Counted from the first letter of the stretch, positions 52,960-61,547 are shown. The stretch: DNA of 64,000 nt from Clostridium_I sp047718555 (GCF_047718555.1 NZ_JBDNRK010000004.1:62001-126000), one strand, 5' to 3'. Notes: a model not told the origin generated them from the sequence alone. A program made the numbers and translations.

Positions 52960-53376
52960 TTATTCACCTTCTTCATCAAAAATGCCTATTTGTGGATTAG
53001 TTACTGGAACTTCTACAAATTCACCATTATTATTTTTCTTAAGCTCTTTTTCTCCGTAATATTCGCCTTTGGTTTTACCAACCTTCTTAAGAGTAGTAGT
53101 TATATCATTTTTAAAATGCAATGCTTTGTATTTATACTCCTTGACAACATCTTCTCCTATTTCATTAACTGCTGGAAACTCTTTAATATAGCTTGGAACA
53201 GATAAAGTGAATTTTAAAGATATATCTCCACTTGCAAATTCTCCATCATAAACCTTTTTAATTACTTCCACTATCTGCTCATTTAATTCACCAAGTACAT
53301 TAGCAAATATTGGGCTATTTATATCTACACCCAAAACTCTCTTTGATAAGTCTACTTTTTCACTTAATTCTTGCAT
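52960..53376 (-). CDS. Hypothetical phage early protein
   Basis: This 138-residue protein (MQELSEKVDLSKRVLGVDIN) has a central beta-rich region (GDISLKFTLSVPSYIKEFPA). Function unknown. Its start overlaps the end of the DUF1064 gene. Confidence 0.55.
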   Translation of the reverse strand: MQELSEKVDLSKRVLGVDINSPIFANVLGELNEQIVEVIKKVYDGEFASGDISLKFTLSVPSYIKEFPAVNEIGEDVVKEYKYKALHFKNDITTTLKKVGKTKGEYYGEKELKKNNNGEFVEVPVTNPQIGIFDEEGE

Positions 53377-53780
53377 TTCTTATTCTCCCTTCGCTTTTTC
53401 TGTAATTCCTTATAATCTATCCAACCATTAATACCGTATTTTAATGACCTTGCTATCCATTTAAAATTTAAATCTTGATGTAACGATTTTAATAATTTAT
53501 ATTTTAGCAACCCATCATGAGTGGCAAATCCTTTAATATCTATATACTCTATTGTTCCATCAAGGTTATATACTGTAAAATCAAGCGTATACGTAGCTTC
53601 ACGTTCAGTCTTATCCTTATATTTAAACTTTGGGATAATTACAAATTTAGGTTGTAACTCAAAATTTAATATATCGCCTTTGGCTTTTCGCATTTTAAGA
53701 TATTTATAGTATTCAGCTTCATCTTTAGAATCAAAGCATATTCCATCTACTGTTATTTTTTTTGAATTGTATTTACTCAT
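53364..53780 (-). CDS. DUF1064 nuclease-like phage protein
   Basis: This 138-residue protein has the DUF1064 pattern FDSKDEAEYYKYLKMRKAKG, FELQPKFVIIPKFKYKDKTE, ATYTLDFTVYNLDG and EYIDIKGF. The acidic and lysine residues D-x(n)-DIK resemble a PD-(D/E)xK nuclease core; an endonuclease/resolvase role is inferred. Confidence 0.8.
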   Translation of the reverse strand: MSKYNSKKITVDGICFDSKDEAEYYKYLKMRKAKGDILNFELQPKFVIIPKFKYKDKTEREATYTLDFTVYNLDGTIEYIDIKGFATHDGLLKYKLLKSLHQDLNFKWIARSLKYGINGWIDYKELQKKRRENKKCKN

Positions 53781-54442
53781 ATATCTTTCCTCCTAAGACT
53801 TGGACTAAATTCTCCAAAATATTCTTGCTCTCCATTCATTCTAGCTAGTATAGCTTCTTCTTTTGTTTCGTAATATCCCAGACTTATTTCCTTGCCATCC
53901 GTATATATTCTTGCTCTCCATCTTTTTTCTCTTTTTGCATATTGAACTCCCGCAATTCCAGAACTTGAAGTAGATGGAGTTTTGCAATTTCTAGCATTTT
54001 CAGAGTAGTTGCAATCTCGTAAATTTGTTTTTCTATTATCCAACCTATTACCATTTTTGTGGTCAGTTATTTTATTTGCAGGCGTGTTGTTTATAAGTCT
54101 ATGCATTTGTATCATCTTAATTTTGTTTACACTTTCAGTAAATTCAGTTATCGCATATCCGTTATTATTAACTCTCCATGTATAATCTTTGATTTTATTA
54201 AAATCTTCTGAATCAATGATTATTTCTTCGCCTTTAGTTGTTATAACTATTGTGGTATCTCCTTTAGCCACATACTTATTTAATTTTCTTTTTCTCTTAG
54301 GTCTGTTATGCATTTTCTTTAACCATTCTGGATTATTTTTTCTCCATTCATATGCACATTTAATTGAACAAAATAAATGTTTAGATTCTTTATTGACCTT
54401 TTTATCCACTTTTTTACCACAATTTTCACAAATAATAATCAT
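53777..54442 (-). CDS. HNH endonuclease with AP2-like domain
   Basis: This 221-residue protein carries a small zinc finger (CENCG ... CSIKC), an HNH core (MHRLINNTPANKITDHKNGN RLDNRKTNL type) and a C-terminal AP2-like domain (GIAGVQYAKREKRWRARIYT). That is the layout of mobile homing endonucleases in phages. I chose the ATG at 54442 with AAGGGG upstream. Confidence 0.82.
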   Translation of the reverse strand: MIIICENCGKKVDKKVNKESKHLFCSIKCAYEWRKNNPEWLKKMHNRPKRKRKLNKYVAKGDTTIVITTKGEEIIIDSEDFNKIKDYTWRVNNNGYAITEFTESVNKIKMIQMHRLINNTPANKITDHKNGNRLDNRKTNLRDCNYSENARNCKTPSTSSSGIAGVQYAKREKRWRARIYTDGKEISLGYYETKEEAILARMNGEQEYFGEFSPSLRRKDI

Positions 54443-54446
54443 ATTA

Positions 54447-54827
54447 TTACCAAACCCCTTTGCATTTTCCCATACACACATGTATAATATCCTCACGTTT
54501 ATATAGTCCTACATGAGAAGTCATTAACTTACATAATGATTTGCACGCTCCATAGCTGATTTTAAGCTTGTCTTTTATTTCAGTAGTGGTATATGTCTCC
54601 TTATTAAATAATTCTTCTAATTTAGCCTTTACACGCAATTTTAGCTTTAGATTTAATTCTTTATTGAAGTGTGCTCCTGCTCTATGATCTCTATGATGAT
54701 ATCCACATAGATAAGCATGATTAAAATAACATTTATCTAGTGGCTTACATTCTGACTTGAATACAATATGGTGGTCTTCTGCATAACTTGTACCGCATAT
54801 TTCGCAGAAATGTATTTCTTTATTCAC
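54447..54827 (-). CDS. HNH-like zinc protein
   Basis: This 126-residue protein has CEICG (residue 8) plus DHHIVFKSEC and YLCGYHHRDHRAGAHF, a zinc-bound histidine-rich core like HNH nucleases but with a reduced second half. A helical tail follows. Probably a DNA-binding nuclease of the early region. Confidence 0.65.
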   Translation of the reverse strand: MNKEIHFCEICGTSYAEDHHIVFKSECKPLDKCYFNHAYLCGYHHRDHRAGAHFNKELNLKLKLRVKAKLEELFNKETYTTTEIKDKLKISYGACKSLCKLMTSHVGLYKREDIIHVCMGKCKGVW

Positions 54828-54848
54828 TTTATCACCTACTTATTTATT

Positions 54849-54889
54849 ACACTAATACACTTAAAGTATAACTATAGGTGTATTAGTGT
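54849..54889. promoter_or_regulatory. 12-bp inverted repeat upstream of the HNH-like gene
   Basis: ACACTAATACAC and GTGTATTAGTGT are exact complements around 17 bases. It lies between the radical SAM gene and the HNH-like gene and may be an operator or a weak terminator. Confidence 0.45.
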
Positions 54890-54946
54890 TTAGTTCTTAA
54901 TATATTTGTAGTCTGAACTAATCACTCTGGCCCATGCACTATATCC

Positions 54947-55831
54947 TTAACCTAGTTTACTGTCATAGTCCTCAAATTTTTGGCAAGACATAAATATAAT
55001 TTTATTATTAACCCATCTTTGTAGGTATCTTATTTTCTGTGGTGCTTTCCACTTGTTATAAATCATAATGTATGGATCGTAGCCAAGTTCTTTAAGTTTA
55101 TATATTCTATATAGGTCATACTCAAAAGTAGTATCAAAATTAGTTAACATATAAACTCCTAGCTTCCTTCGGTTAAATCCTGTCAGTTCCTTAAACTGCT
55201 TTAATTTTTCAACTATAATTTTTTCATCTTTTTCTTTATCCCAAGCAAAATGTAGCATTTTAATTTTCATCTGTTTTATTTTCTCTATATTTTCAGGACC
55301 TGTTAGCCTAATATCAAATCCCTGTGTTATATCTATCCATGCTTTACTATTTATAAGCTGATCCAACAATTCTAAATGTTCTTTAGCTGCTAATAAGTTA
55401 GGATCTAATAGTTTAATTTCCTTTTGACCATTCCAAAACTCTTTTAAATCAGCTACTTTATGACTGCATGTACCTTCTTTTTTACCCACTATACAAAAGT
55501 CGCAGTTTCTAGGGCAACCTCTTGTAAGGAACCCATAAGCAGTGTCTTTTATTCCATATAAACTATAGTCAGGATATATATGTTCTATTTCATCTGCTAG
55601 TTTATTCCCTAATCCATAGCCTGTACCGCCTTTAATTATTTCATCAGCATTGATGCAAGTATCAAAGTCTTTTGTAAAGGTAAATACCTTACTCATATAG
55701 ACTCTGTCATAGTGCATTAGAGGAAAGAACATTTCAACTTCATCACCTTGTTTCTTATGCCAAGCTGATATTTTCATTAATGCTAAGTTGGGGAAGTTAT
55801 GACCATCAACATCAAGAATCCCTATTTTCAT
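54947..55831 (-). CDS. Phage-encoded radical SAM protein
   Basis: This 294-residue protein has the radical SAM motif RGCPRNCDFCIVG (CxxxCxxC, about residues 105-112), preceded by a short Rossmann-like start (MKIGILDVDGHNFPNLALMK, similar to the B12-binding half of B12-dependent radical SAM enzymes). The rest folds as a partial TIM barrel. Such phage copies exist, but the reaction is unknown; modification of a nucleotide, RNA or peptide is possible. It sits among small early genes. Confidence 0.82.
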   Translation of the reverse strand: MKIGILDVDGHNFPNLALMKISAWHKKQGDEVEMFFPLMHYDRVYMSKVFTFTKDFDTCINADEIIKGGTGYGLGNKLADEIEHIYPDYSLYGIKDTAYGFLTRGCPRNCDFCIVGKKEGTCSHKVADLKEFWNGQKEIKLLDPNLLAAKEHLELLDQLINSKAWIDITQGFDIRLTGPENIEKIKQMKIKMLHFAWDKEKDEKIIVEKLKQFKELTGFNRRKLGVYMLTNFDTTFEYDLYRIYKLKELGYDPYIMIYNKWKAPQKIRYLQRWVNNKIIFMSCQKFEDYDSKLG

Positions 55832-55861
55832 ATTTTCACCTACCTTTGATGTGTACTATTT

Positions 55862-55948
55862 TCATATTCCGATTATTTTCCCTAAGCTATATCCAACTAC
55901 TAGACTTAATATAGCCACTATAATTTTTATTGCCTTTTCTTTATTCAT
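55862..55948 (-). CDS. Single-span micro membrane protein
   Basis: A 28-codon frame after GGAGGA encodes MNKEKAIKIIVAILSLVVGY then SLGKIIGI: one transmembrane helix with a short charged start. Start overlaps the stop region of the preceding small gene. Confidence 0.5.
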   Translation of the reverse strand: MNKEKAIKIIVAILSLVVGYSLGKIIGI

Positions 55949-56051
55949 ATAAATTCCTCCATCTTTTAACCATCCAACAAGTCTTTCTAATACTCTTGCC
56001 TTCTCTTACTAACCGCTCTACTTCTTCTATCCAAAAGCTTAAATTAAACAT
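55941..56051 (-). CDS. Small basic protein
   Basis: A 36-codon frame overlapping both neighbours (MFNLSFWIEEVERLVREGKS then IRKTCWMVKRW). It has a helix rich in Arg and Trp. GGAG lies about 12 bases upstream. Function unknown. Confidence 0.4.
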   Translation of the reverse strand: MFNLSFWIEEVERLVREGKSIRKTCWMVKRWRNLYE

Positions 56052-56199
56052 TTTTATTCTCATGCTCCTTAATTATTTCAATTACACTATTTTGACTTAT
56101 TCTAGCTGCTAACATGATATCTCTATAAGATTTACCTTGCTTTCTTAAATTCAATACTTCCTTTATCTTTTTATCTGTTACTATTCTCCTTTTCCCCAA
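56044..56199 (-). CDS. Small helix-turn-helix protein
   Basis: A 51-residue frame starting at TTG 56199, after AGGAGTGAG, reads KIKEVLNLRKQGKSYRDIML then AARISQNSVIEIIKEHE, a resolvase-like HTH. It could be a small regulator or DNA-bending protein. Confidence 0.55.
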   Translation of the reverse strand: MGKRRIVTDKKIKEVLNLRKQGKSYRDIMLAARISQNSVIEIIKEHENKNV

Positions 56200-56210
56200 T
56201 ATACTCACTC

Positions 56211-57065
56211 CTATTTTTTACCTTCTTTATCCCATCCTAATAATTTTTTTTCAAGATCGTCATAGTCATATTCTCGTTGCTCATAGTTATTGAAAGTAGT
56301 TACCTTATGGTCTGGCTTTTTATTAGAGTTACTAAAGTTCTTTTCCCTCTTTATCCAGTTTCTTATAGCTAGGTTATAGTTTTTATATGTCTTTCCATGG
56401 AGTTCTATATATTCATCCATCTTAGTTATGAATTCTTTTATTAACTTTTCATTAAAGTCCTCAATAAGCTTTTCATATTCCTTAGTAGTTAGGAGAATAT
56501 GTTTATATTCTCCATATTTATGTTTAAGTTCTTTCTTAGATTTAGTTTTTGGAGTAGGTTTTTCTTTATCTAACTCTATATCTTTATCTAATTCTATATC
56601 TATATCTATATCTTTATCTATATCTCCGTTAACAATTGTGTTACTCGGTAACTCTTGTAACTTTTCATCAGTTACAGCATTGTTACAATGTAACGCTTTT
56701 TGTCTTGCTCTATATCTTCTTACACGTTCAGCAGAACTAGTTTCACCTAATATATTTGATTCAACTTGATTTAAGATATATTCATCACTTGTGCATTGTT
56801 CCATTAATCCATGATTCAATAAATAGCTTATTGTTAAACTTACATTTTCTACAGCTTCATCAAGTCTTAATGCAATTTCACTTGTAAAGTCTGTGTCTAT
56901 ACCTTCATAGTATAATTTTCCACCATACTTTAAACTCTCTAAAATCATTTTTAAATATATTATTGTATGTGTATCACCACCAGCTATTCTACGGAGCTTT
57001 TTTATTTCTAAAGAGTTAAAAAATCCATCTTCTAATTTGAAAAAATAGTATTTCTTTTCTGCCAC
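56211..57065 (-). CDS. Phage replisome organiser
   Basis: This 284-residue protein has the N-terminal domain of phage replisome organisers (YYFFKLEDGFFNSLEIKKLR and GDTHTIIYLKMILESLKYGG). A low-complexity Asp/Ile/Lys linker (about 150-170) joins it to a second helical domain that in relatives contacts the helicase loader. The origin usually lies in the linker-coding region; the ATCTATATC-like DNA repeats at about 56570-56630 are a candidate. Confidence 0.82.
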   Translation of the reverse strand: MAEKKYYFFKLEDGFFNSLEIKKLRRIAGGDTHTIIYLKMILESLKYGGKLYYEGIDTDFTSEIALRLDEAVENVSLTISYLLNHGLMEQCTSDEYILNQVESNILGETSSAERVRRYRARQKALHCNNAVTDEKLQELPSNTIVNGDIDKDIDIDIELDKDIELDKEKPTPKTKSKKELKHKYGEYKHILLTTKEYEKLIEDFNEKLIKEFITKMDEYIELHGKTYKNYNLAIRNWIKREKNFSNSNKKPDHKVTTFNNYEQREYDYDDLEKKLLGWDKEGKK

Positions 57066-57074
57066 ATTATCACC

Positions 57075-57713
57075 CTATTTCTTTAAACTCTCATAGCCTT
57101 GGCATATATGGTCATACTGCTCTTTAGTAAGCTTGGCTACCTCTGTCACCCCATACCTAGCTAATATTTCTGCCTTTACTTTATCTGCTGTTTTTCCTAT
57201 AGATCTTGCTATTGCAAATAATCTTTTAACTTGTGCTTCACTTAAATCTTTATTACCTAATTTACCCTTACCTCGACCAGTTGTATCGTTTTTATCGGGA
57301 TCTGCTTCATCTGTAGGAGCTTGAAAAAACTTTAAGATAAAATACCTCTCTGAATAAGTTAAACCACTTCCATAAGCCTTAGAAATATCATCTTGCTGTC
57401 CATAAAGTTTCCAAGGCACCCTGTATTTTTCCTCTGGATTGTCTGCATTTATCCATTCATAAGACATATTGCCCTTAACTATATGGTCAGTAACTTCCTT
57501 TCCCTTACTGTTTATATAGGTGAAAGTGTCGTTAACAATTTCCTCCATGCTAGGCACTAATAAAAGATTTAATTCATCCATTTTATCTCTTATCTTTGCT
57601 ATAGCTTGGCTCCCACTAACATATTTATAACCATATCCCTCTGTATCTTTGCTAAAATTAACAACTTCTTGTCTGATTTGTATTAATTTTTGAAATAAAT
57701 TCAATGCAGCCAT
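57075..57713 (-). CDS. ERF-family single-strand annealing protein
   Basis: This 212-residue protein (IRQEVVNFSKDTEGYGYKYV SGSQAIAKI type) matches the ERF recombinases that anneal single strands during phage recombination. The pattern YGSGLTYSERYFILKFFQ is also typical. Its C-terminal about 60 residues form a small helical DNA-binding tail. Confidence 0.82.
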   Translation of the reverse strand: MAALNLFQKLIQIRQEVVNFSKDTEGYGYKYVSGSQAIAKIRDKMDELNLLLVPSMEEIVNDTFTYINSKGKEVTDHIVKGNMSYEWINADNPEEKYRVPWKLYGQQDDISKAYGSGLTYSERYFILKFFQAPTDEADPDKNDTTGRGKGKLGNKDLSEAQVKRLFAIARSIGKTADKVKAEILARYGVTEVAKLTKEQYDHICQGYESLKK

Positions 57714-57847
57714 TAGAATATTCCCTCCAATAAATCATAGATTTTCTTGCTTATCTCCCAGTAACCAGCCTTTTTAAATGTGCTTATTACATTTTTATTT
57801 TTAGTGGCATATTTATTAAGATTACGTGTATTTAAGAAATATCTCAT
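57713..57847 (-). CDS. Small hypothetical protein between Gam-like and ERF genes
   Basis: A 44-codon frame (MRYFLNTRNLNKYATKNKNV and so on) overlaps the ERF start codon and follows the Gam-like stop by two bases. Tight overlap on both sides supports translation. Unknown function. Confidence 0.5.
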   Translation of the reverse strand: MRYFLNTRNLNKYATKNKNVISTFKKAGYWEISKKIYDLLEGIF

Positions 57848-57848
57848 G

Positions 57849-58379
57849 CTATTCAGCCTTTACGGTTATGCTTTCTTCTGTAGTAATTTCAATACCAGGA
57901 AGCAATTCACCAGTTTCTTTATTTACCCCATCTTTGTATTTTTTCTTAAGGTCTGTTTTAATTACTTCTTCCTTAGTCCTTACTAAACTTGAATCATTCT
58001 CTTTCAGATACTTAAGAAGTGATTCTTCATCCTGATAATTCCACTTAGTAGCTTTTCTACTGCTTACTTTTCCGTATGGTGTGGAAAGTTTAGCCTTTGG
58101 ATCTTCTTCTCTTAATTTCATAAAATAAGCTGAAAGTAAGGATTTGAAATAGTCAATAGAGTTCTCTGCAACTTCATTCTCTTTTTTCTCCCAAGTGTCA
58201 ATTCTTAATCTCTCTTTATCTGCAAGTCTTTTAGTTTCCTCAATCTGTGCATTTAAAGCTGTAATCTTTCTAAAGCACCAGTTAGCACTATCCACGTCAG
58301 TAACCTTGAAATTTGTAATTTGTTCTTCCATAACCTCATTTATTTCATTTATCTCATTTTCTAATAAAGCATTTAACAT
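57849..58379 (-). CDS. Gam-like host nuclease inhibitor
   Basis: This 176-residue protein is a long antiparallel coiled coil with ANWCFRKITALNAQIEETKR and RLRIDTWEKKENEVAENSID, as in Mu Gam-like proteins that bind DNA ends and block host exonucleases. Partnership with the adjacent ERF gene fits a recombination module. A Gp157-type assignment is an alternative. Confidence 0.7.
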   Translation of the reverse strand: MLNALLENEINEINEVMEEQITNFKVTDVDSANWCFRKITALNAQIEETKRLADKERLRIDTWEKKENEVAENSIDYFKSLLSAYFMKLREEDPKAKLSTPYGKVSSRKATKWNYQDEESLLKYLKENDSSLVRTKEEVIKTDLKKKYKDGVNKETGELLPGIEITTEESITVKAE

Positions 58380-58618
58380 TATTCTTCGACCTCACTTTCT
58401 TCTTCAGCAACCTCATAGCCATTAGTATTAATTTGTAATCCTTCACTACCTAAAAACTCAATATTTATTTCAACCTTCACTGGATAATCTCTATAATTTT
58501 GTAAATCACTAGGTAAATTTTTTTGAATTAATTTATCAATTTCCTCCCCATCGAATTTAACTCCATATGAATTTTTTTCTAATAAACAATTTTCTGATAC
58601 TATACTTAACTTTTTCAT
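58379..58618 (-). CDS. Hypothetical phage protein
   Basis: This 79-residue protein (MKKLSIVSENCLLEKNSYGV) has a beta-rich centre and an acidic C-terminus (EVAEEESEVEE). The Gam-like gene overlaps its stop by one base. Unknown function. Confidence 0.6.
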   Translation of the reverse strand: MKKLSIVSENCLLEKNSYGVKFDGEEIDKLIQKNLPSDLQNYRDYPVKVEINIEFLGSEGLQINTNGYEVAEEESEVEE

Positions 58619-58707
58619 TTCTATTCCTCCATTTGACTTTTTACCTATCCTAATATAGAATAGGAATATCGTTTATTTTGTATGGCTACTTTCTTAGTAG
58701 CTCTTTT

Positions 58708-58806
58708 TTATTTACTCATAGCGTCTATAACAGCCCATACTACACTCATAAAACATATTCCACTAATCAAGCCCCAAATATAGGCTATATTCTCTCTACG
58801 CTCCAT
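58708..58806 (-). CDS. Micro membrane protein
   Basis: A 32-residue frame (MERRENIAYIWGLISGICFM SVVWAVIDAMSK) holds one transmembrane helix. A hairpin (GCTACT with AGTAGC, 58685-58701) lies just after its stop codon. Confidence 0.45.
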   Translation of the reverse strand: MERRENIAYIWGLISGICFMSVVWAVIDAMSK

Positions 58807-58815
58807 ATCTAACAC

Positions 58816-59367
58816 CTAACTTACATATTGCTTTAATTGAGTAAGAGCTTCTTTTTCCCATCTTGCAATTGATGTAGGAGTTACACCAAACATTCTGGCA
58901 ACTTCCACCTTATTTTTTTCTTTAAAGTATATAAGCGTTATAACCTTTTGGTATCTCTCTGACAGTTTACTTACTGCTGTTCTTATTAAAACCACATTGA
59001 ATAAATCTGTATCATCTACCTTTGTATCTGCCATGATTTCTGAATATGAATATTTCTTCTTATGGTCATTACTCTTTGCATCTAAGCTTAATAATGGAAG
59101 TTTATTATTTACTCTTTCTTCTCTTGTATAAGGGTAAAACTTATCTCTTGATACAAACTTAAATAAATCATGGTGTATGCAATTATAAGCATAGGTGCTG
59201 AATTGGTTGCCTGTTGTTTCATCAAAATTCTTAGCTGCATTTACTAAAGATAAATAACACTGCTGTAATATATCCTCAAAGGAATATTTATCTTTTAGTT
59301 TAAATGACTTATACAGTTTGCCTGCTTGACTTTTTGCTAGTCCTATATGTTCTCTAGGATCTATCAT
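58816..59367 (-). CDS. Phage-encoded sigma-70 family factor
   Basis: This 183-residue protein has region 2 (YSFEDILQQCYLSLVNAAKN, STYAYNCIHHDLFKFV) and region 4 (VITLIYFKEKNKVEVARMFG then VTPTSIARWEKEALTQL). GGAAGG precedes the ATG at 59367. It probably redirects host polymerase to middle or late prophage promoters, together with the ArpU-like protein. Confidence 0.88.
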   Translation of the reverse strand: MIDPREHIGLAKSQAGKLYKSFKLKDKYSFEDILQQCYLSLVNAAKNFDETTGNQFSTYAYNCIHHDLFKFVSRDKFYPYTREERVNNKLPLLSLDAKSNDHKKKYSYSEIMADTKVDDTDLFNVVLIRTAVSKLSERYQKVITLIYFKEKNKVEVARMFGVTPTSIARWEKEALTQLKQYVS

Positions 59368-59394
59368 TTCTTTCACCTTCCTTTATAACTTTGT

Positions 59395-59547
59395 CTAATA
59401 CCTAATTTCAATTTCTACTCCTGTTTCTATATTCACAAAGCTAAGACATTCTGCTGTTCTTTTAGTCCTTAAGTATTTCTCTGGATCATATCCCTGATCT
59501 TCTAACAGTATCTTTTCTCTTAAGATTAATCTTTTACCATGTTTCAA
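59395..59547 (-). CDS. DUF6906-like small protein
   Basis: A 50-residue frame starting at TTG with GAGGTG upstream (MKHGKRLILREKILLEDQGY then DPEKYLRTKR) matches the short MKHGK family common in Firmicute phages and conjugative elements. Function unknown. Confidence 0.7.
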   Translation of the reverse strand: MKHGKRLILREKILLEDQGYDPEKYLRTKRTAECLSFVNIETGVEIEIRY

Positions 59548-59557
59548 TTAATTCACC

Positions 59558-59962
59558 TCACTTTACAATATCTTTAATGGATATTTGACCTTCTAGTTTC
59601 CTTTGCTGCTTATATACTTTAATTTGAGATATTTTAAGACCTTGAATGTTATCGGCAAGCTTTTTATTTATAGCCTTTAAATCTTCAATATTCTTAGACA
59701 AACCTATATTCACATATTTTGAATCTGATTTTTTGCGAACCACAAAGCAATCTCTAATACCTTTATCATCTTTAAAGCTTGTCATTAACCTATTAGCTAT
59801 AGTTTTTTCATAAGATAGTACCAATTTGTTCTTGTCTATTTCACTTTTAAGATAAGGTCTTATTATTTTTAAGATATCTTCTTGCGTTATTTCACCGCCT
59901 AAAGCTTCCATTTTTCTATTGATTATTTCCTTGACCTTCTTATCAAATAGTCTTTTTCCCAT
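59558..59962 (-). CDS. Hypothetical partner of the ParB-like gene
   Basis: This 134-residue protein has a helical first half (IINRKMEALGGEITQEDILK) and a coiled coil (KAINKKLADNIQGLKISQ). Its start overlaps the ParB-like gene, so they are probably co-translated. No family recognised. Confidence 0.6.
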   Translation of the reverse strand: MGKRLFDKKVKEIINRKMEALGGEITQEDILKIIRPYLKSEIDKNKLVLSYEKTIANRLMTSFKDDKGIRDCFVVRKKSDSKYVNIGLSKNIEDLKAINKKLADNIQGLKISQIKVYKQQRKLEGQISIKDIVK

Positions 59963-60887
59963 CCCCTTGCACCTCCTTAAGGAATTTTTGAATTTTCAAA
60001 AGTTTAGGTATTGTTGATTCAATTGTCCTTATATATTCCTCAATATCAATTTCATTAGTAAGTAGTACTTTCCACTGATTGAGTGTTTTGTCATCTGACT
60101 TTATAAAGTAACATTCATGAAAGAAGTTTCTATATTTCTTTGAAATTTCTCCAGCAGTGTCAACATAATCACAAAACTCTTTGAAATCTTCCGGTTCTTC
60201 TATAGGCTTTTCATCTTCTTTTATTTCTCTAACCTTAGATAGTGATGTAACATTAGGCGGCAGATTTTCATCAATTATTTTCTTGGCCCCAGATACCGAT
60301 TTATTTAGCACCTTACTTAAGTTTTCAGCCTTTTCAATTTCTCCTTTAACTTTGTATTCATCAATTTTTGTAACTACCTTTTTAGCTACTTCTAAGGTTT
60401 TACCGCTGCCTATTCCTACTTTCTTAGCTACTATATCTCTTGTTTGACCGCTCTCAACCTGTGTAGGAAAATTTTCCTTAACTGCTTTTGCGGTATTATT
60501 ATTTTGGGTAGCTAGTCTTCTTTTCTCTGCTTTTTCTTTTTCTATGGCTTCCCATATTTCAGCTTCTCTAACTTTCTGCTCTGTGGTCTTTTCTCTATAC
60601 ATATTTTCTAGTAGTAATATTTCTAGTTCTTCCTGCTTGTCCTTAAACTGTTTAATTACTATAGGTACTGTTTTATAACCTAAACTAAAACATGCCTTCA
60701 ATCGTCTATGACCGCTTATAACAACATAATCAGAATTAGTATATAATGGTTTTACATATCCACTCTTTTTAATTTTTTCTGCTAATTCTTCAATATCATC
60801 TTCTCCATATATTTCAGAGTTCTTAGGATGCGTTTTTAAAGCATTAATATCAATTTTTACTGCTTCTTCATAACTAAAGTCTTGCAA
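59943..60887 (-). CDS. ParB/Srx-fold protein
   Basis: This 314-residue protein has a ParB N-terminal domain: NALKTHPKNSEIYG, then VISGHRRLKACFSLGYKTVP (about residues 55-75), the NTP-binding GHRR motif. The rest is helical with KSVSGAKKI. In prophages such proteins act as DNA-binding CTPases, nucleases or regulators; without a ParA gene, a partition role is unlikely. Confidence 0.82.
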   Translation of the reverse strand: MQDFSYEEAVKIDINALKTHPKNSEIYGEDDIEELAEKIKKSGYVKPLYTNSDYVVISGHRRLKACFSLGYKTVPIVIKQFKDKQEELEILLLENMYREKTTEQKVREAEIWEAIEKEKAEKRRLATQNNNTAKAVKENFPTQVESGQTRDIVAKKVGIGSGKTLEVAKKVVTKIDEYKVKGEIEKAENLSKVLNKSVSGAKKIIDENLPPNVTSLSKVREIKEDEKPIEEPEDFKEFCDYVDTAGEISKKYRNFFHECYFIKSDDKTLNQWKVLLTNEIDIEEYIRTIESTIPKLLKIQKFLKEVQGDGKKTI

Positions 60888-60972
60888 TTCATAACCTCCC
60901 TTACATATTTTTCTAAAGGTTTTTACATTATTTTGTAGAATTCATATCACCATGAAAGTGAGGTGATAATTT

Positions 60973-61242
60973 ATGGTATATAATATTTCTTATGATTTAT
61001 CTAACCCTGGGCAAAAATATGAAAAACTTCATAAATTGATAGTGGAAGTGTCTAATAATAGATGGTCACACGCATTAGATTCAACTTACATTGTTCAATC
61101 TAATAAAACATCTAAGCAGATTCATGATCATTTATCTGCTGCATTAGACGCAAACGACAATATATTTATTTGTGAAATTAAAGAAAATTACGCTGGTGTA
61201 TTGGATAAAGATCATTGGCCTTATATCGAAAATTTATTTTAA
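60973..61242 (+). CDS. SinR-like protein with a Cas2/VapD-type fold
   Basis: This 89-residue protein (MVYNISYDLSNPGQKYEKLH ... SHALDSTYIVQSNKTSKQIH) resembles the small SinR-family proteins related in fold to Cas2 and VapD. It is the only early gene on the plus strand, convergent with 61239 and overlapping its stop by four bases. GTGAGGTGATAA precedes the ATG. It is a candidate moron; ribonuclease activity is possible but unshown. Confidence 0.72.
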   Translation: MVYNISYDLSNPGQKYEKLHKLIVEVSNNRWSHALDSTYIVQSNKTSKQIHDHLSAALDANDNIFICEIKENYAGVLDKDHWPYIENLF

Positions 61243-61487
61243 TCTGGTCTCTTGCATGAACCACCAATGCATATTCCATTTGATGTACTAGAAATAAATT
61301 TTGGAGCTTGCTCTTGAACTTGCCCTTCAGGAGCAGCTTCTTCTGGTATACTTATTACATCTTCTACTAATTTAATCTGACTATCTGTAATAACCACTGT
61401 GCAGTGTGGATTATAATTATTTTTAAGGTACTCTACCACTGGCTTACATAATTCTTCTAATGATTCTATTGATTTATCTTTACTCAT
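61239..61487 (-). CDS. Hypothetical phage early protein
   Basis: This 82-residue protein (MSKDKSIESLEELCKPVVEY) has a helical start, a strand region (CTVVITDSQIKLVEDVISIP) and a cysteine pair near the end (GICIGGSC). Function unknown. Confidence 0.6.
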   Translation of the reverse strand: MSKDKSIESLEELCKPVVEYLKNNYNPHCTVVITDSQIKLVEDVISIPEEAAPEGQVQEQAPKFISSTSNGICIGGSCKRPD

Positions 61488-61547
61488 TTATTACACCTTC
61501 CCTTTACTTTTAGACTTCTTACACTTGTAAGAATTAAGCTTTCTAGC

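Noticed and set aside
59943..60887. Plasmid-type partition system from the ParB-like gene
   Set aside because: No ParA ATPase or parS-like repeats are nearby, and an integrase and attL show a chromosomal prophage.
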